From positions 1 to 64,000 of the forward strand of contig JAMCQI010000061.1 of NCBI GenBank assembly GCA_023381515.1: a stretch of 64,000 bases of DNA. Direction: 5' to 3'. The translations under genes and the position numbers were made by a program. How positions within the stretch are numbered: position 1 is the first letter of the stretch; each line of letters starts with the position of its first letter. The notes beneath the pieces were generated by a model. It was given only the letters and a program-made list of their open reading frames with translations. It ran no database searches and was not told the DNA's origin. Origin of the DNA: Chloroflexota bacterium (GTDB lineage Bacteria > Chloroflexota > Anaerolineae > UBA4142). Shown here one piece after another: positions 6,896 through 15,300 of this stretch.

Positions 6896-9466
6896 CTATG
6901 GCGCGATTCTTATGGCCGCAACCGAAACGAGCTCGCCAGGTTGGCTGCTTGGACCTACGCCGACCGCGAGAAGGGCGCTCCCTGATGGCAGATCCATCGG
7001 CAAGTCGACATCGTAATAGGCTTTGAGTAATTCTCCGCGTTGCCATGTCTCGGTTGGGTAAAAACCGATCGGCACCTTGTCCCATTGCTGCAGCCGTCTG
7101 CCGTGCGAGTCCAGGAGGACAATTGCCAGCATCTCGTTGGGACCGAGGTTCTGCCGCACGGACCACAACAGGTAAAAGGTTAGTTTGGTTCCTGGCTGGA
7201 GAGTGCCATCCAGGCCCCCATAGCCCCAAATGGCCAACTGCGGTCCGGCGTCGATATCAACTTTATGTTGCACAAAGACGCTCTCGCGGTCGAGATTTGT
7301 TGCCGGGAGTATGATGACCGAGCCCAGACGAACCGGGGCAGAGAGGAGGTTCTTGGTCCCCGCTTCAAGCAGCGTCATGCTCGTCGAGTACTTTCCGGGC
7401 GGAGAGCCAGCAGGAATGAGCAAGTTGTGGACGTCGCTCACGTACTCTTCCGGTGTCCACCTGGAAGGAGCGTACAGTCCGCGCACAGGAGGTTCGTCCG
7501 TCTGTGCGATCAGGCGGTCTTCTGGATCGTATAGTTGAAGCCGAACCAGGAAATCGTCCGTGCGAGCTGCCGTGAACCAGGTAAGCGTCACGCGCACGGT
7601 CCGGTTCGGTGCAACGCTGGCCGTCTTGCCTGGACGGTAGGGTTCGAGCGCGGGCGAGAGTTCATCGTCGGCGAGCTTTAGCGAAGGGGTCAGGGAGAGC
7701 ATGCTCTGTGTCCCCACAGCACTCGCCGGCTGTGCCTCGGGTTTATCCCGCACTTGAAGCAATGGCCCGACCTGGCCGTAGCGATACGAACCGTTCGGTA
7801 ATGCGATGCCGGGTGACAGAAAAAGGGCGCGTCCCTCGGCGAGCGCCGTGTGTGCCGCTTCTGTCTGGGGTGCGGGATCATAGAGCGTCCCGACGAATTC
7901 CAGATCGGGTCTACGATTCTCCACTCGCTGCATATAGCGCATGGCATTCAATTGAGGCCAGTTGCCGACGAGGACCGACCGTTGGGGAAGTGGCAGCGAA
8001 AAGATCTCGTCCCATTGTTTGTAAACCCGATCGTAAGAGCTCCAGTCGGCGGTCCGATAGCGATCGCCAAAGGGGAGAGCAAGAAACAGAACCAGGACTA
8101 TTGCTAGACCCGACTGGGAGATCAGCTCGAGTCTCTTTGCTCTTTTGGAGCCTACCGGACGACTCATCTCGATGGCCGATCTTTCGTCGAGAGGCTCCCC
8201 CTCGATTGCCTCCTCACCCTGCCCGCTCGCCCGCTCATGCGGGGGAGCGGGCAGGGAGGAGATTACAGGGAGTGGTGACGAAGCGGTTACTACCCCCCGT
8301 ACCCCATCTGCTTCCCTCCCCACCTCGCGGGGAGGGGACAAGGGAGGGGCAGAAGCGAGTTTCACGATAAAGACTGGAACCAGAAATGACTCGATCCAAT
8401 TCTCAACACTTGCCGCGCCTGCGGCAAACCAAAAGACGAGGAAGAAGAACGGGAGGACGAGATAACGGTCCGGCTCGCCCCCATAGACCGTGCCCCAAAT
8501 GGCGAAAATCAGTGTGCAGACGGCGAGGAAGAGAGGAACCGCCGAGCCCTGCAGGACCGTCTGCCAGCGGTTCCGGCCGGGCCATACACTTGCGAGGCCG
8601 GCCAGGATGAGCAAGACTCCTAGATAGCCGAAGGAAGAAAAGAGATATTGCAGGACGGACGCGATCCCCTGGGCCAGGTCGGGCAGAGTCGTTCGCATAA
8701 AGCTCTCGGCGCTCCCGCCGGTCACTTCGCCGATAAAGCCCTCCAGCGTATTGTTGTACCAAGGGGTCGCGCCGCCGCGGAGCGGAATATAGAGATAGAG
8801 CAAGAGAGGCAGCAGGAAGGCACCCGCAGCCACTCCAAGCTCTCGCCCACGGCGAAGGATGTCCGGATCAGTGAGGAGGACGAGCAGAATAATCGCGGGG
8901 GCGAGAACAATGGTAGAACTGTGGTGAGCCAGCCCGAGGCCAAAAACGAACGCGACCGGTACCAGGCTCGTCTTGCCGTTACGCCGTCGCGTGTGCCACC
9001 CAAGCGCCGTGTAGATAAGAGCCGCCACTAAGAGGAGATGGAGCGGCCCAACCGAGGCTACCCCTGATTGTCGCCAGACTGCGGGATTCGTAGCGAAAAG
9101 GGCCGCCGCCGCGGCCGATGCGATCGGGCGGTTGGTCAATTTCAAAGCCACCAGATACACAAGACCGGCGGCGAGCGCGCCGATCACCGCGGACAGAATG
9201 TTCATCCGGTACGCGATGTTGCCGTAGGCAAAAACGGTGACAAAGAGCTTGCCCAGGAGGAGGTAAAGGGGATAGCCGGTGGCGTGGGCGACGCTCAGGG
9301 TATAGGCGGCGTGCTGGAACTCTTCGCTGTCAAAGACGCCGCCGAGAGTCGGCCCAGCGGTTCGTATATACAGCACGGCGGTCAGCGCGGTGATTGCCGC
9401 GCTGACCAACCCATTGCTATGAGACCCCGCCCACAGCCGTACCCTGTGTCGTCTGCTCATTCTCAT
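6896..9466 (-). CDS. DUF2723 family multi-pass membrane protein
   Basis: An 856 aa protein. The first 370 residues are a string of hydrophobic helices starting with GPTLGGVFDSEEFQHAAYT and the periplasmic motif AHATGYPLY. This is the DUF2723/TMEM260 family, a branch of the GT-C (PMT-like) fold; eukaryotic TMEM260 is an O-mannosyltransferase. The C-terminal 350 residues form a soluble beta-rich part. Between the two, residues of about 375-430 are low-complexity and Pro/Ser/Glu rich. They are encoded by two G/C-rich palindromes at 8212-8345 that look like an inserted repeat kept in frame. First gene of the minus-strand glycan operon. Role as a surface glycosyltransferase is inferred. Confidence 0.85.
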   Translation of the reverse strand: MRMSRRHRVRLWAGSHSNGLVSAAITALTAVLYIRTAGPTLGGVFDSEEFQHAAYTLSVAHATGYPLYLLLGKLFVTVFAYGNIAYRMNILSAVIGALAAGLVYLVALKLTNRPIASAAAAALFATNPAVWRQSGVASVGPLHLLLVAALIYTALGWHTRRRNGKTSLVPVAFVFGLGLAHHSSTIVLAPAIILLVLLTDPDILRRGRELGVAAGAFLLPLLLYLYIPLRGGATPWYNNTLEGFIGEVTGGSAESFMRTTLPDLAQGIASVLQYLFSSFGYLGVLLILAGLASVWPGRNRWQTVLQGSAVPLFLAVCTLIFAIWGTVYGGEPDRYLVLPFFFLVFWFAAGAASVENWIESFLVPVFIVKLASAPPLSPPREVGREADGVRGVVTASSPLPVISSLPAPPHERASGQGEEAIEGEPLDERSAIEMSRPVGSKRAKRLELISQSGLAIVLVLFLALPFGDRYRTADWSSYDRVYKQWDEIFSLPLPQRSVLVGNWPQLNAMRYMQRVENRRPDLEFVGTLYDPAPQTEAAHTALAEGRALFLSPGIALPNGSYRYGQVGPLLQVRDKPEAQPASAVGTQSMLSLTPSLKLADDELSPALEPYRPGKTASVAPNRTVRVTLTWFTAARTDDFLVRLQLYDPEDRLIAQTDEPPVRGLYAPSRWTPEEYVSDVHNLLIPAGSPPGKYSTSMTLLEAGTKNLLSAPVRLGSVIILPATNLDRESVFVQHKVDIDAGPQLAIWGYGGLDGTLQPGTKLTFYLLWSVRQNLGPNEMLAIVLLDSHGRRLQQWDKVPIGFYPTETWQRGELLKAYYDVDLPMDLPSGSALLAVGVGPSSQPGELVSVAAIRIAP
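8212..8345. repeat. double palindromic repeat inserted in a coding region
   Basis: Two strong inverted repeats lie 50 bp apart: one at 8214-8258 (arms CCTGCCCGCTC / GAGCGGGCAGG) and one at 8313-8338 (arms CCCTCCCC / GGGGAGGGG). This composition is typical of short intergenic palindromes in high-GC genomes, yet here it sits inside the DUF2723 gene without breaking the frame. Confidence 0.6.
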
Positions 9467-9545
9467 GAGAGATGCTGAAAATACAAGTCCTTGGCAAAAG
9501 CCTCGCGCGGCTGACCGAGTGCCTCTCTCGGCTCATTGACAGGAC

Positions 9546-10736
9546 CTAGGCTGTCGAGTGGGTGCCTTCCCCATCCTTTGAAAACGTGAGCACCAAATAC
9601 TCCCCTTCGAATTTGGCTTTCTTGACCTCTAGCGTAGCAAGAGCCCTCGGCAGAATGACATTGTGCCTAAAGTTACCGATACTGAGCGCGAGCTCGTCCC
9701 CGTCCCGTGCGATGTTGACATCCTTCTTCCCGACAAAGGGCAAACGCAGCCGAAGGAGATAGGCATCCTCTACCTTTTCTATGGACTGGGGCTGTTCAGT
9801 GTAAAAGACCTTGGCCGGATCCTGATCGCCATAGACGGCTTGCGACATTTTCCGGAGCATCTCAGCCCCCACCACTTCTTGTTCCATGAGTGGGACCCTC
9901 AGGATGGGAAGCGGTGCAAAAGCTTCTTCGACCAAATGACCGTAGCGCTCCTGCGAGCCTTTCCAAGCCGTGAAATAACGATCCTCTACCGACGCCGGAA
10001 TGATCCGGTTGGAGATGATCAGGTCTGTCGAGTAGCCGTAGAGATTGAGGTAGGTAAAGGTTCGTTGCGCCTCCTTGATGACCATCTTCTCCGGGTTCAG
10101 AACCAGACGCACAGAGGACACCTCCGGATTCGCCAAGAGTGCGTGCATGCGATCGAGCTGCAGGATCAAGTCCTGGACGGAGGCAAAAACCTTGTCGTCG
10201 GGAATCGGCAGGTCTGTGATACTCCTCAGCAGGGGCCCTGCAAGCTTGATGGCTTGGCGCTCGACTGGAAAGATGTGCGCCAGGTACCACTTGGCGACCT
10301 CAGGAAGCGAGAGAAAGCGGAGGGTTTCGCCCGTCGGCGCGGCGTCGATGATGATGACGTCATATTCTTGGCTGTCGTGCAAATAGACGATCTGGAGCAA
10401 ACTAGCCAACTCGTCCATGCCCGGCAGCACGCTTGCCTCGTCGGCAATAAGATCGTTGATGCCGCGCCACGCGAGTACGGAGGATAGCCAGTCCTGCACG
10501 GTCCCCCAGTATTTTTCCATTTGATGAAGGACGTCAATTTCCTGTCCTTTCAAGCGAGGCGCGATCTCCATCGGTTCACTGCCGATATGGACGTCGAACG
10601 AATCGGCCAGAGAGTGGGCCGCGTCCGTGCTAACGACCACGGTGCGATAGCCCAAGTCGGCGCAGCGGAGCGCGGTCGCGGCGGCGATACTCGTTTTGCC
10701 CACGCCCCCCTTACCTGTGTATAGCAAAATACGCAT
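9546..10736 (-). CDS. ArsA/Get3-family ATPase with C-terminal HSP20-like domain
   Basis: A 396 aa protein. The deviant Walker A GKGGVGKTS is at residues 8-16, switch I DAAHSLAD follows, and switch II is IIIDAAPTGETLRFL. Family members power arsenite export (ArsA) or target tail-anchored proteins (Get3). The last 75 residues form a small beta-rich domain (LRLPFVGKKDVNIARDGDEL) of the kind annotated as ArsA_HSP20 in bacterial homologues. No arsB, arsR or arsC lies nearby, so an arsenic role is unsupported. It has its own strong promoter, divergent from aconitase, and an AGGAG ribosome binding site. Confidence 0.88.
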   Translation of the reverse strand: MRILLYTGKGGVGKTSIAAATALRCADLGYRTVVVSTDAAHSLADSFDVHIGSEPMEIAPRLKGQEIDVLHQMEKYWGTVQDWLSSVLAWRGINDLIADEASVLPGMDELASLLQIVYLHDSQEYDVIIIDAAPTGETLRFLSLPEVAKWYLAHIFPVERQAIKLAGPLLRSITDLPIPDDKVFASVQDLILQLDRMHALLANPEVSSVRLVLNPEKMVIKEAQRTFTYLNLYGYSTDLIISNRIIPASVEDRYFTAWKGSQERYGHLVEEAFAPLPILRVPLMEQEVVGAEMLRKMSQAVYGDQDPAKVFYTEQPQSIEKVEDAYLLRLRLPFVGKKDVNIARDGDELALSIGNFRHNVILPRALATLEVKKAKFEGEYLVLTFSKDGEGTHSTA

Positions 10737-10769
10737 TTACAATCTCCTGATTAAAAGCATCACGCTGAC

Positions 10770-10797
10770 ATTATAGCCTGCATGCTAGAGATGTCAA
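10770..10797 (-). promoter_or_regulatory. promoter of the ArsA-family gene
   Basis: On the minus strand TTGACA (10797-10792) and TATAAT (10775-10770) are separated by 16 bp, giving a leader of about 25 nt to the ATG at 10736. A second TATAAT-like box lies on the same strand near 10813. Confidence 0.75.
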
Positions 10798-10861
10798 CGA
10801 CGAGGTCGATTATAGCATACAATCGGCCTCGGCGAGCAGATGAAGGAAAATCGCCCGGTGC

Positions 10862-10889
10862 TTGTCGCGCTGGCAAATCCGAGTATAAT
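10862..10889 (+). promoter_or_regulatory. aconitase promoter
   Basis: TTGTCG (10862-10867) and TATAAT (10884-10889) are spaced by 16 bp. Transcription would start near 10896 and leave a 127 nt leader before the aconitase ATG. Confidence 0.65.
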
Positions 10890-10968
10890 GCCAAATACTG
10901 AACTTGATGCCGTGACAGTCGCAGCTCGATTGATACTAGCCGTCAAGCTACTCTTTATGCCGCACGGC

Positions 10969-11001
10969 GACGAGCGCTACGAATCGCTCGTCAGACTTTA
11001 T
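10969..11001 (+). promoter_or_regulatory. hairpin in the aconitase leader
   Basis: A perfect 8 bp stem (GACGAGCG / CGCTCGTC, 8 nt loop) is followed by AGACTTTATT, 20 bases before the GGGAGGAG ribosome binding site. The T-run is weak, so it could be an attenuator or a protein-binding hairpin; aconitase mRNAs elsewhere are controlled by RNA-binding proteins. Confidence 0.45.
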
Positions 11002-11022
11002 TGATTGATTGGGAGGAGTTGA

Positions 11023-12960
11023 ATGGGACAGAATCTCGTCCAGAAGATAATTGGAGAACACCTCATCACGGGCAAGATGAATCCGGGCGAAGAGATTGCG
11101 ATCCGCATCGATCAAACATTGACGCAGGATGCCACCGGCACGATGGCGTATTTGCAGTTCGAAGCCATGAACATTCCGCGCGTCAAGACCAAGCTTTCTG
11201 TCTCATACGTGGATCACAACATGCTGCAAACCGGCTTTGAGAACGCCGACGATCATCGCTTTCTACAAAGCTTTGCGGCCAAATACGGTATTTACTTTTC
11301 GCGTCCGGGGAACGGCATTTGCCACCAGGTGCATCTGGAGCGGTTCAGTTCGCCGGGGATGACTCTGCTCGGCAGTGACTCACATACGCCGACGAGTGGC
11401 GGCGCAGGCATGTTGGCGATTGGGGCCGGCGGTCTGGACGTCGCCGTCGCGATGGGCGGTGGGCCTTTCTACTTGACGATGCCCAGGATCGTGGGCGTCC
11501 ACCTCAAGGGTCATCTGCAGCCCTGGGTGACATCCAAGGACATCATTCTGGAGATGCTTCGGCGGCTGACGGTAAAGGGCGGCGTTGGCAAGATCTTTGA
11601 GTATTTCGGCGAAGGCGTGGCCGATCTGGAGGTACCGGCGCGGGGCACGGTGACGAATATGGGTGCTGAGTTGGGTGCGACTACGTCCATCTTCCCCAGT
11701 GACGAAAACACGAAAAGGTACTTCCGGGCCCAGGGTCGGGAGAGCATGTGGCGCGAGATCGGCCGTGATTCGGACTCGGCCTATGACGAATTGATCGAGA
11801 TTGATCTCAGCACGCTCGAGCCCCTTATCGCTAAACCGTCCAGCCCGGATAACGTCGTCCCCGTTCGAGAAGTCGAAGGCACTCCTGTTGCGCAGGTCTG
11901 CATTGGATCGTGTACCAATTCCTCCTTCATGGACTTGATGGTCGCAGCGAATGTCTTGCGCGGCAAAACGGTCATGCCCGACGTCTCGCTCACCTTGACT
12001 CCCGGCTCCAAGCAGGTCTACACCATGATCGCGCGGGACGGCGCCTTGGGAGACATGATCGCCGCTGGCGCGCGCATCCTCGAGTCCGCCTGCGGTCCTT
12101 GCATTGGCATGGGCCAGGCGCCCGCGACCGGGGCGGCAAGCCTCCGTTCCTTCAATCGCAATTTCGAAGGGCGGAGCGGTACGCCCGGCGATCAAGTCTA
12201 CTTGGCGAGCCCCGAGGTCTGTGCTGCCTCGGCGCTAACGGGAGTGATCACGGATCCGCGCAAGCTCGGTGCGTATCCCGGTGTGAATCTGCCCGAAAGA
12301 TACGTCATCGACGACAATATGCTTCTCGCACCTTCTGCGCAGCCAGATCAGGTGAAGGTTTTGCGCGGGCCCAATATCAAGCCGCTCCCTCTGGCACAGC
12401 CGGTCCCGGAAACTTTGCGCGGAGAAGTGTTGCTCAAGTTGGGGGACAATATCACGACTGATCACATCATGCCCGCCGGCGCTCAAGTGCTTCCTTTGCG
12501 GTCCAACGTACCCGCTCTCAGCGAGCATGTGTTCGCCCGGGTCGATCCCGGATTCCCGAAACGCGCCAAGGAAAAGGGCGGAGGATTTGTAGTCGGGGGC
12601 GAAAACTACGGCCAGGGTTCCTCACGTGAGCATGCGGCGCTCGCGCCGATGTATCTTGGTTTGAGAGGAGTGATCGCGAAATCCATCGCCCGCATCCATT
12701 ATGCCAATCTGATCAATTTTGGCATCGTTCCGTTAACGTTCGTGGAAAAGGCGGACTATGACGGCATCGCCCAAGGCGACGTCCTGGAAATCTGCGATCT
12801 TTATTCCCAGGTTCAACAGGGGAATCGAATCAAAATCCGAAATGTAACCAAGGGGAATGAATTCCAGGTGCAGCACACAATGAGCCCGCGCCAAGTCAAG
12901 ATTGTGCTAGCGGGTGGATTGCTCAACGAGATAAAGCAAGCCGCAGGACTCGGCGCTTAG
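11023..12960 (+). CDS. acnA: aconitate hydratase, Aquifex-type
   Basis: A 645 aa enzyme of the TCA cycle interconverting citrate and isocitrate. The Cys ligands of the [4Fe-4S] cluster are visible in CIGSCTNSSF and in ACGPCIGMGQ. Early catalytic blocks include DSHTPTSGGAGMLAIGAGG, and the C-terminal swivel domain has GDNITTDHIMPAG and GGENYGQGSSREHAA. Length (about 640 rather than 890) and order match the putative aconitase subfamily found in Aquifex and Chloroflexota, so a homoaconitase or related hydratase role is a less likely alternative. GGGAGGAG lies 5 nt before the ATG. Confidence 0.93.
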   Translation: MGQNLVQKIIGEHLITGKMNPGEEIAIRIDQTLTQDATGTMAYLQFEAMNIPRVKTKLSVSYVDHNMLQTGFENADDHRFLQSFAAKYGIYFSRPGNGICHQVHLERFSSPGMTLLGSDSHTPTSGGAGMLAIGAGGLDVAVAMGGGPFYLTMPRIVGVHLKGHLQPWVTSKDIILEMLRRLTVKGGVGKIFEYFGEGVADLEVPARGTVTNMGAELGATTSIFPSDENTKRYFRAQGRESMWREIGRDSDSAYDELIEIDLSTLEPLIAKPSSPDNVVPVREVEGTPVAQVCIGSCTNSSFMDLMVAANVLRGKTVMPDVSLTLTPGSKQVYTMIARDGALGDMIAAGARILESACGPCIGMGQAPATGAASLRSFNRNFEGRSGTPGDQVYLASPEVCAASALTGVITDPRKLGAYPGVNLPERYVIDDNMLLAPSAQPDQVKVLRGPNIKPLPLAQPVPETLRGEVLLKLGDNITTDHIMPAGAQVLPLRSNVPALSEHVFARVDPGFPKRAKEKGGGFVVGGENYGQGSSREHAALAPMYLGLRGVIAKSIARIHYANLINFGIVPLTFVEKADYDGIAQGDVLEICDLYSQVQQGNRIKIRNVTKGNEFQVQHTMSPRQVKIVLAGGLLNEIKQAAGLGA

Positions 12961-13075
12961 CGCCTTTTCTCAGCCAAACCACAAGCCAAGAAACGTACTG
13001 CCTGTCCTGCTGTGCCTCATCCTATTTCAACGAGAAAAGTGAGAGGCTGCGGGTTGACTGCACCCCACGCCTACT

Positions 13076-15241
13076 CTAAGAATCTTGGGCTGCCTTGGCG
13101 GGTGGAGGCGGCTCGTTTTCTTGTTGATCCTCAGGAACGCTCCTTATTTCCTCCGCCAACTTGATCAGTTCCTGCGTCTGCTTTTCGATAAAGTGTATCT
13201 CATTCATGACCCGCGGAGAAAAAGGGCGCTCTTTCAAACTCTGCACCCGGTGCAAGATCTCGGCGAGCGGGCCGCTTAACGCGTCTACGGCCGACATTGC
13301 ACGTGCGACCAAGATCTCTCTTCTCTCCGCGTCTGCGATCCTTTGCTGCGCTCCTGCAAGCTTGACAAGAGCTTCCTCAGCCTGCCGCAAGAGTTGAGCG
13401 CGATCCAGCGCTGCGCAGACGAGCTCTGCGAGGGTTCCCGCGAGTGCGCTCTCTCCGTCTGAGAACTTGCGGTTGGCGTCTGAATCTGCGCAAATAATGG
13501 CTCCGAAAACTCGGCTGGGCGTCACCAAGGGGACGACCAGCGCTACCCCCGGAAAATCACTCGTGGGCAAGTCTTTCCCGCCTAGAGTGACGGCCTTCCT
13601 GTTCTGCACCGCCTGCCCGATGGGGCTGTTCTTGGCAGGTATGTGGAGCTTGGCAATCTCCGCGGTCGTCATAGAAGAACTTGCCGTTCCGTCCAAGGTG
13701 GCGTTGTCGGAGCTGAGAAGAAGAATATAACTCAAGTCTGCCCGAAGAAAGTCGCATGCCGTTCGAACGACTTGGTCGAGGATAGTCTTGGCGGTGGTCG
13801 AGATCACGCCTTTGATGAGCTGAGACAATGCCGCCAATCGCTGCTCTTGCTTTCTCGTCCTTGTCTCAAGTTCCTGCACATGCGCAAAAACGGCTTCTAT
13901 CGATTCCGCGCCCTCGACCGACGGCTGACCGATGGCCGCGGCAAAGCGCTGCTCCGAAAGCCGCAGTTGCTCGAGGCGGCGATTCGACTCATAGACCAGA
14001 TTTGCATTTTCTAGGGCGAGCGCGGCTTGATCCGTCAAGAGGGAAACGAATTGAATCTCCTCTTCGGCGAATGCCCTTTGCTCTTTGACGTCGGCGCAGA
14101 CGAGCAACCCTCGCACTTGATCGTGCGCTACCAGCGGCGTGATCAGGAACGCTTTTGATCCAAACTCATGCGGCAGCAGCGTGCGCTGGGGGCGGCCGGC
14201 AGCCGGCAGAGATCGGTCGATGTTGCACACCGCGACGGCTGCCCGGTTTTCGACGATACACTTGATCGCGGCATTGCTCTCGACTTGAAGCGGCAGCTTC
14301 CTCAGGGTCTCTCGGCCCAGATTAGAACTCGACTCGCAATGAAACTTGCGTGTCTCCGGATCATACACGTAGAGCGCGGAATCGTCCACGCCGGTGAGCT
14401 CCGCGGCCCGCAGCACGACTTCGTCGAAAAGCGATTCGGCATTGATGCTCGACCGAAGTGCCTGCGACGCCGCGACGAGCGAATCGAGAAAGCGCTTGTT
14501 GGGGGCGGGCCCACTTTCCGGCTCTCCGGACGGCTCCTGTTCTGCCAATTGAGGCTTGCCCCGGCCGATGCCTTTGGGACTCGGTTTCTCGGCTCGCTCG
14601 ATAATGGTTCGCTGGGCCCGGTCGGCTTTGCCTGAAGCCACGTCGATAGGTCGCCCCTCCGGCTCCTGTGATTCGACCTCTTCGCGTCGCCGTCCGTCAG
14701 GTCGCTCTTCTGTCACGTCCTGGAGGGGCGTGGTTGTTGTCCTTTCAGCACGTTTCGAGAGAGGCGAGCGCAGTATCGGTCCGTGCACCTCCTGCTCGGG
14801 CGATGGGAGAGGCACCGAATTCGGTTTTTCTTTCCCCGCCTCCGCACCCGCTGGGATGGACGCTGCACTTGTCGACGAAGAAAGATATCGCCTGACCTCC
14901 TGGAGCACTCGCTGCCCGTCGTCCGCCCGTGAAAGAATCGCCTGCGCTCCAAGCGCCTCGGCGAAATCACGGTCGTCTTGAGAGACATGCGTCTCCGTGA
15001 CGAACAGGAAAGGAATGGATTGCCATTCGGGATGGCGCTTGATTTCCCGGAGAAACGCAAAGCCGTTCATCTGCGGCATGAGGATGTCGGACAAAATCAA
15101 ATCCGGGGTGGCCTCTCCGGTCTCCGCCAGTGCCTGCACGGCGCTTGAGTAAGCCAGGACTGTGTGCCCGGCGGCCTCCAAAGTTGTTCTCCAATAGGTT
15201 CTTTGAATCGAATCGTCGTCTACGACCAGAATTCTTGCCAT
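13076..15241 (-). CDS. response regulator with two GAF domains (REC-GAF-GAF)
   Basis: About 721 aa. The N-terminus is a receiver domain (RILVVDDDSIQ; phosphoacceptor Asp in LILSDILMPQ). A 100-residue charged, Pro/Glu-rich linker follows, then a GAF domain (about 230-390), a coiled coil, a second GAF domain (about 480-620) and a final coiled coil. No kinase, cyclase, HD-GYP or HTH output domain is present, so it probably acts by protein contact. The frame opens at ATG 15301, which overlaps the preceding stop as TGATG. MARILVVDD at 15241 is the usual REC start. Both starts remain possible. Last gene of the signalling operon. Confidence 0.8.
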   Translation of the reverse strand: MARILVVDDDSIQRTYWRTTLEAAGHTVLAYSSAVQALAETGEATPDLILSDILMPQMNGFAFLREIKRHPEWQSIPFLFVTETHVSQDDRDFAEALGAQAILSRADDGQRVLQEVRRYLSSSTSAASIPAGAEAGKEKPNSVPLPSPEQEVHGPILRSPLSKRAERTTTTPLQDVTEERPDGRRREEVESQEPEGRPIDVASGKADRAQRTIIERAEKPSPKGIGRGKPQLAEQEPSGEPESGPAPNKRFLDSLVAASQALRSSINAESLFDEVVLRAAELTGVDDSALYVYDPETRKFHCESSSNLGRETLRKLPLQVESNAAIKCIVENRAAVAVCNIDRSLPAAGRPQRTLLPHEFGSKAFLITPLVAHDQVRGLLVCADVKEQRAFAEEEIQFVSLLTDQAALALENANLVYESNRRLEQLRLSEQRFAAAIGQPSVEGAESIEAVFAHVQELETRTRKQEQRLAALSQLIKGVISTTAKTILDQVVRTACDFLRADLSYILLLSSDNATLDGTASSSMTTAEIAKLHIPAKNSPIGQAVQNRKAVTLGGKDLPTSDFPGVALVVPLVTPSRVFGAIICADSDANRKFSDGESALAGTLAELVCAALDRAQLLRQAEEALVKLAGAQQRIADAERREILVARAMSAVDALSGPLAEILHRVQSLKERPFSPRVMNEIHFIEKQTQELIKLAEEIRSVPEDQQENEPPPPAKAAQDS

Positions 15242-15300
15242 ATGTGTTCCAGTTTGCCGTCCCAGCCCACCGTCGTCGCTTTGCTGACAATCGGCCGCCA

